Shown: one piece after another, positions 60,275-64,000 of the stretch
Layout of the letters: the number at the start of each line of letters is the position of its first letter
How positions within the stretch are numbered: the stretch's first letter is position 1
Assembly (NCBI RefSeq): GCF_000245795.1
Contig: NZ_JH601133.1
Span: forward strand, 1,189,887 to 1,253,886
Direction of reading: 5' to 3'
DNA length: 64,000 nt
Source: Facklamia languida CCUG 37842
GTDB lineage: Bacteria > Bacillota > Bacilli > Lactobacillales > Aerococcaceae
The notes under the pieces: generated by a model
Seen by the model: only the letters and a program-made list of their open reading frames with translations
Database searches by the model: none
Told to the model about the DNA's origin: nothing
Made by a program: the position numbers and the translations under genes

Positions 60275-60793
60275 TTAGAAGATAGAGACATAAAGATACC
60301 GCATGATGACGGCTACCAACCCACCCGTTAAGACACCAGCAAAAACTTCCGTCGGAGTATGGCCTAAATACTTGGTAATGACTAAATCTTCGTAACGATC
60401 GAGAGCATTCTCGTCAATAGTGGGGTTGGTCAATTCCTCTGAGCGCGATTCAGCAATGGCTTGTTTGATCTTCTCTTCTTTGTTGGTGATTTGCCGAATA
60501 AGGGCATCGATGACCAAGCCTTGTTCGCCACTTTGCCGTCGAACACCCATCGAATCAAACATGATGATGACCCCGAAGACTGTGGCAATTGCCACTAAGG
60601 GGGAGGAAAAACCGTATTCAAATACTAGACTCGTGATTAAACTCGCAACGGCTGCCGAGTGTGAAGAAGGCATACCGCCTGTTGAAGTCATGATTTCAAT
60701 TTTTGGAGACTTTTTGCTAAAGAAAGCAATCGGATATTTTATGGCTTGAGCAAAAAAGATAGCGGTAAAAGCGCTAATAAGTGGATAATTCAT
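60275..60793 (-). CDS. Divergent PAP2-family membrane protein (YuiD-like)
   Basis: 172 residues, about four helices. The divergent acid-phosphatase motif is TSTGGMPSSHSAAVASLITS, then MFDSMGVRRQSGEQGLVIDAL, ending LGHTPTEVFAGVLTGGLVAVIM. Its substrate would be a lipid phosphate. It shares the short intergenic region with a cyclophilin gene on the opposite strand. Confidence 0.9.
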   Translation of the reverse strand: MNYPLISAFTAIFFAQAIKYPIAFFSKKSPKIEIMTSTGGMPSSHSAAVASLITSLVFEYGFSSPLVAIATVFGVIIMFDSMGVRRQSGEQGLVIDALIRQITNKEEKIKQAIAESRSEELTNPTIDENALDRYEDLVITKYLGHTPTEVFAGVLTGGLVAVIMRYLYVSIF

Positions 60794-60920
60794 ATGCTTT
60801 AAATCCTTTATTTTATTTCGTTATAACTTATCTTACCAAAAATAGGCCCCTTTAACTATAAATTTTCAAATATTTACGATAGAATAAAGAAGCATATTTA
60901 ATCAGAAAAGGAGTTTCATG

Positions 60921-61508
60921 ATGTCAAAATTTCCACAACTTATGGCAAATGAACTGAAAGCAGATGTTATTTTACATACCACTAAGGGGGACATTCAGAT
61001 AGCCCTCTTCCCGGAAGCAGCCCCTAAGGCAGTTGAGAATTTTCGAACATTAGCTCAAGAAGGTTATTATGATGGGGTGATCTTCCACCGAGTGATTCCG
61101 GACTTTATGATTCAAGGTGGGGATCCATCTGGAACAGGTCGCGGTGGGACAAGTAAGTGGCAAGAAGCTTTTGAAGATGAATTCGATGACTCGGTCTTCA
61201 ATTTATATGGTGCCTTGTCGATGGCCAATGCGGGACCCAATACAAACGGCAGTCAATTTTTTATCGTAACTGCTCCTGAAGTGCCAGAAGATTTACTCGA
61301 CCAAATGAAGTCGCTCGAGTATCCGAGTCAAATAATTCAGGCTTATCAAGAAAAGGGAGGAACCCCTTGGCTGGACAATCGTCACACGGTCTTTGGCCAT
61401 GTTGTAGCAGGTATGGAACATGTTCTATCGATTCAAAATGTTGAAACAGGACTCCAAGATAAACCCATCGAAGATGTTGTGATCGAATCCATTACGGTTA
61501 ATGACTAG
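60921..61508 (+). CDS. Cyclophilin-type peptidyl-prolyl isomerase
   Basis: 195 residues. [52 protein letters not shown] (catalytic Arg in FHRV), [16 protein letters not shown] and [17 protein letters not shown] cytosolic PPIase without signal peptide. The second of two adjacent ATGs is used because GGAG is 7 nt upstream of it. The stop codon is 16 bp before the S1 protein start. Confidence 0.94.
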   Translation: MSKFPQLMANELKADVILHTTKGDIQIALFPEAAPKAVENFRTLAQEGYYDGVIFHRVIPDFMIQGGDPSGTGRGGTSKWQEAFEDEFDDSVFNLYGALSMANAGPNTNGSQFFIVTAPEVPEDLLDQMKSLEYPSQIIQAYQEKGGTPWLDNRHTVFGHVVAGMEHVLSIQNVETGLQDKPIEDVVIESITVND

Positions 61509-61524
61509 AGATGAGGGATATGTG

Positions 61525-61923
61525 ATGAGTCAATTCAAAATTGGAGATATCATCGAAGGCGAAGTCACAGGTATCCAGAATTATGGTGTTTTTGTCAACT
61601 TATCAGAACGCGAGCAAGGGCTTGTGCATATTTCTGAATGTAAGCATGGCTATATGGGCGACCTGTCAGATTTTGTTAAAGTGGGAGATAAGGTAAAAGT
61701 AGTGATCATCGATATCGATGAATACAGCCATAAGATCTCCCTCTCCATTCGAGCATTGGATAAGTTGAATATTCCTCCCTATCCAAAAAGGAACCGACGC
61801 CGAAAAAAACGCAAAACACCTGATATTGGTTTTGAAACAATCAAAAATCAGATGCCCATCTGGATCGCAAAGGCTCTAAAGTCGATCGACCATAATGAAT
61901 TTAATACCAAAGTCGAAGTCTAA
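61525..61923 (+). CDS. S1-domain RNA-binding protein (YugI/CvfD type)
   Basis: 132 residues. A single S1 domain (about 5-72: IGDIIEGEVTGIQNYGVFVN, GLVHISECKHGY, VKVVIIDIDEYSHKISLSIR) and a basic C-terminal tail. Relatives are general stress protein 13 and CvfD, regulators of translation and cold growth. The start at 61525 follows GAGGGATATGTG; an ATG at 61501 would overlap the cyclophilin gene. It stands before pgi, as yugI stands near yugL in Bacillus. Confidence 0.9.
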   Translation: MSQFKIGDIIEGEVTGIQNYGVFVNLSEREQGLVHISECKHGYMGDLSDFVKVGDKVKVVIIDIDEYSHKISLSIRALDKLNIPPYPKRNRRRKKRKTPDIGFETIKNQMPIWIAKALKSIDHNEFNTKVEV

Positions 61924-61965
61924 ATATACGCTTGAATACCAGACCCAGGTTAAGGAGGAAAAACA

Positions 61966-63297
61966 ATGGAAGTAATTAAACTGAATGATCAGTATATTCA
62001 ACCATTTGTCTCTGAACAAGAGATTGAACAAATAACGCCTTATGCTCAACTCGCTCTAAGCCAATTGCTAGAGGGAAAAGGTGCGGGAAATGATTTCATT
62101 GATTGGGTCCAATGGCCCACAAGCTATGATAAGGAAGAATTTCAACGTATTAAACAAACGGCTCAAAAAATACAATCAGATTCAGATGTATTGGTGGTCA
62201 TTGGAATTGGCGGATCCTATCTGGGTGCACGTGCAGCCATCGACTTTCTCAGCCATACTTTTTACAATGAAGTGAGCCCTAAACGGGGTTGCCCGAAGAT
62301 CTACTTCCTTGGTAACCACCTATCTTCTAAGTATTTAAATGAGTTGCTTGAGGTGATTGGAGAGCAAGACTTCTCAATTAATGTTATTTCCAAGTCTGGT
62401 ACGACAACTGAACCTGCCATCGCCTTTCGGATTCTTAAGGAAAAGCTGATCCGTAAATATGGTAAGGAAGAAGCGAATCGTCGGATCTATGCGACTACGG
62501 ACCAAGATAAAGGAGCTTTACGTAGTGAGGCAGATGAGAATGGTTATGAGACTTTTGTTATCCCAAGCGGGATCGGTGGGCGGTTTACTGTTCTAACGGC
62601 AGTAGGTCTTTTGCCGATTGCAGTAGCTGGATTAAATATCGAGGCGCTCATGGGTGGGGCAGAGAAGGCGACAGCTCTCTACCAACAAGAGGATGTCTCA
62701 AAGAATGAGGCGATACGCTATGCGATGATCCGCAATATTCTCCACCGAAAAGGCAAGCAAGTTGAAATATTGGCCAATTATGAGCCCAACCTAAGGTCCT
62801 TTGGTGAGTGGTGGAAACAACTCTTCGGAGAATCTGAAGGCAAGGACCATAAAGGGATCTTCCCAACAACTGCTAATTTTACAACCGACCTCCATTCGAT
62901 CGGCCAGATCATTCAAGATGGCCCGAGGAATCTTTTTGAAACAGTCCTAACCGTTAAAGAATCACCATCAGAGGTCAGAATTATGGCTGACGAGAAAGAC
63001 TTGGATGGATTAAATTACTTAGAAAATAAAACATTAGCAGAAGTCAATCAGAAGGCATTCCAAGGAACACTTATGGCGCATACCGATGGTGGAGTTCCCA
63101 ACGTGGTCATTGAATTAGCGGATATGACTGAGGGGACATTAGGTCAATTGATCTATTTCTTTGAAATAGCGGTTGCGATTTCTGGATATTTAAATGGTGT
63201 GAATCCATTTGACCAACCAGGTGTGGAAGCCTACAAACGTAATATGTTTGCTTTACTCGAGAAACCTGGCTACGAAAAATTAGCAGACCAAGGTTAG
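61966..63297 (+). CDS. pgi: Glucose-6-phosphate isomerase
   Basis: 443 residues, the standard length for Firmicutes. [34 protein letters not shown] (sugar-phosphate SKSGTT loop), [45 protein letters not shown] and HTDGGVPN. It interconverts glucose-6-phosphate and fructose-6-phosphate. It starts behind AAGGAGGAAAAACA. Confidence 0.97.
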   Translation: MEVIKLNDQYIQPFVSEQEIEQITPYAQLALSQLLEGKGAGNDFIDWVQWPTSYDKEEFQRIKQTAQKIQSDSDVLVVIGIGGSYLGARAAIDFLSHTFYNEVSPKRGCPKIYFLGNHLSSKYLNELLEVIGEQDFSINVISKSGTTTEPAIAFRILKEKLIRKYGKEEANRRIYATTDQDKGALRSEADENGYETFVIPSGIGGRFTVLTAVGLLPIAVAGLNIEALMGGAEKATALYQQEDVSKNEAIRYAMIRNILHRKGKQVEILANYEPNLRSFGEWWKQLFGESEGKDHKGIFPTTANFTTDLHSIGQIIQDGPRNLFETVLTVKESPSEVRIMADEKDLDGLNYLENKTLAEVNQKAFQGTLMAHTDGGVPNVVIELADMTEGTLGQLIYFFEIAVAISGYLNGVNPFDQPGVEAYKRNMFALLEKPGYEKLADQG

Positions 63298-63328
63298 TGC
63301 GTAAAGTGTTTTTATACTGCTCTAGATG

Positions 63329-63358
63329 AAGAACTCTCACAATGAGGGTTCTTTTTTT
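63329..63358 (+). terminator. Terminator of pgi
   Basis: AAGAACTCTC (63329-63338) pairs with GAGGGTTCTT (63344-63353, one mismatch), followed by TTTTT. Confidence 0.85.
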
Positions 63359-63359
63359 G

Positions 63360-63520
63360 TATGATTTCTTCTATATAGAGGGAAAAACTTAAACAGTTTA
63401 TTTAATAGAAGCAAGTCTATTAGTAGAGAGCGATCTTTAATGAAAGGTCACTAAAAGTAAAAACGAAAAAATAGAAGAGGTCTCGCTATAAAAGCAAAAA
63501 GTGTAAAGATGATAAAATAG
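63360..63520. other. Gene-free DNA upstream of the rRNA promoters
   Basis: AT-rich with A- and T-tracts, compatible with an UP-element region for the rRNA promoters. No gene. Confidence 0.4.
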
Positions 63521-63523
63521 AGA

Positions 63524-63552
63524 TTGACAAGCTTAAGAAAGGAGACTAAAAT
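63524..63552 (+). promoter_or_regulatory. rRNA promoter P1
   Basis: TTGACA (63524-63529), 17-bp spacer, TAAAAT (63547-63552). Confidence 0.75.
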
Positions 63553-63604
63553 AATTAACACATTTGAAATAAGTGCATGAGTCAAAAATATTTCAAAAAA
63601 AGGC

Positions 63605-63634
63605 TTGACGTTGTCTGGCGTCTCATGCTATATT
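63605..63634 (+). promoter_or_regulatory. rRNA promoter P2
   Basis: TTGACG (63605-63610), 18-bp spacer with TG at the extended -10 position, TATATT (63629-63634). Confidence 0.7.
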
Positions 63635-63700
63635 ATTTCTTGTCGTCAAGACGGCGACCGGTTAGCTGGAAAAGAAGATAAGAAAAATACAAAAAAGTAT

Positions 63701-63729
63701 TTGACAATCATCTGAACCCGTGCTAACAT
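63701..63729 (+). promoter_or_regulatory. rRNA promoter P3
   Basis: TTGACA (63701-63706), 17-bp spacer ending TGC, TAACAT (63724-63729). Confidence 0.75.
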
Positions 63730-63735
63730 AAAGAA

Positions 63736-63939
63736 GTTGTCACTCAAACGAGCGACAACCAAGCTCATTGAAAACTGAACAAAGACAAACACCAAGATGT
63801 GTAGGGGCGATTCGAAGGAATCGCACAACCGAATAAATTTCGAGACGAGTGAAGGAACACTCTAAAAAATCCAAAGCTAGTATTTAAATGAGTCAAAGGA
63901 CTCATGAATACGACTTGAGGCATAAGCTTCAAGTCACAC
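63736..63939 (+). promoter_or_regulatory. 16S leader with antitermination-like motif and processing stems
   Basis: The leader opens with TTGTCACT/AGCGACAA, then AGCTCATTGAAAACTGAAC (about 63762-63780), the boxA-like sequence seen before Firmicute rRNA genes. A GGCGATTCG/CGAATTGCA-like hairpin near 63807 and CTTGAGGC/GCTTCAAG (about 63914-63932) precede 16S and may serve RNase III processing. Confidence 0.6.
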
Positions 63940-64000
63940 TTTCATGAGAGTTTGATCCTGGCTCAGGACGAACGCTGGCGGCGTGCCTAATACATGCAAG
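63940..64000 (+). rRNA. rrs: 16S ribosomal RNA, 5' end (runs off the right edge)
   Basis: AGAGTTTGATCCTGGCTCAG begins at 63947, equal to E. coli position 8, followed by GACGAACGCTGGCGGCGTGC and CTAATACATGCAAG, the universal 16S start. The mature 5' end is placed at about 63940 by analogy. Only about 60 nt are in the window, too few to place the genus. Confidence 0.97.

Overview
The window looks like a chromosomal segment of a low-to-moderate G+C Gram-positive bacterium of the order Lactobacillales, possibly Aerococcaceae. This is an inference. It rests on AGGAGG-type ribosome binding sites, sigmaA-like promoters, lipobox lipoproteins, LuxS, Mn/Fe SOD, UlaABC-like PTS genes, a CopY with the CxCxxxxCxC tail, and a housekeeping gene order shared with other Firmicutes: UPF0223, inositol phosphatase, typA, ftsW, ylbG, rsmD, coaD, comEA, comEC. 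No phage, CRISPR array, intact insertion sequence or tRNA gene was seen. The last ~60 bases are the 5' end of a 16S rRNA gene.

Layout. 1-7200 is an accessory-looking stretch with copper resistance (copY-copB, reading off the left edge), a ZIP zinc transporter, an XRE regulator with a membrane tail, a broken grpB-like gene, a methyltransferase and a zinc metallopeptidase, separated by unusually long gene-poor gaps. 7575-11091 is a phnD-C-E-E phosphonate/phosphite ABC importer behind a Pho-box-like repeat. 12111-17049 is a membrane redox-repair operon (ccdA, thioredoxin-like lipoprotein, MsrAB lipoprotein) joined to a YesMN-type two-component system. 17344-22804 holds a GNAT enzyme, a DUF2200 protein, an S66 peptidase, an unrecognised secreted protein and an ABC-F protein behind a leader peptide and attenuator. 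23015-27346 has a nitroreductase and an operon of a beta-lactamase-fold membrane protein with its own OmpR/histidine kinase pair. 27723-28621 is an arsR-arsC operon with a decayed acr3. 29004-38452 is mostly minus strand: a PfoR-like membrane protein, a CstA-family transporter with a LytS/LytTR pair (pyruvate sensing and uptake by analogy with BtsSR/BtsT), a PTS IIA-IIB-IIC operon with a transaldolase-like enzyme, and a CPBP protease.

38625-38890 contains two ~88-nt near-copies of a strongly folded element that no gene explains; this is the best candidate for an undescribed RNA or repeat. 39086-63297 is mainly housekeeping: typA, sodA, ftsW, ylbG, rsmD, coaD, comEA-comEC, luxS, a lipoprotein polysaccharide deacetylase, hydrolases, DegV, a CDP-alcohol phosphatidyltransferase homologue with a damaged active-site motif, a yunD-yutD-yutF-like block, pgpA, a ferredoxin-NADP reductase-like flavoprotein, yuiD, a cyclophilin, an S1 protein and pgi. 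63500-64000 carries tandem rRNA promoters, an antitermination-like leader and the start of 16S.

The dominant themes are sensing and defence at the envelope: three two-component systems, metal and metalloid control, methionine sulfoxide repair, a probable ribosome-protection ABC-F, and several lipoproteins or anchored hydrolases. All functional calls come from motif recognition by eye, and no database search was run.
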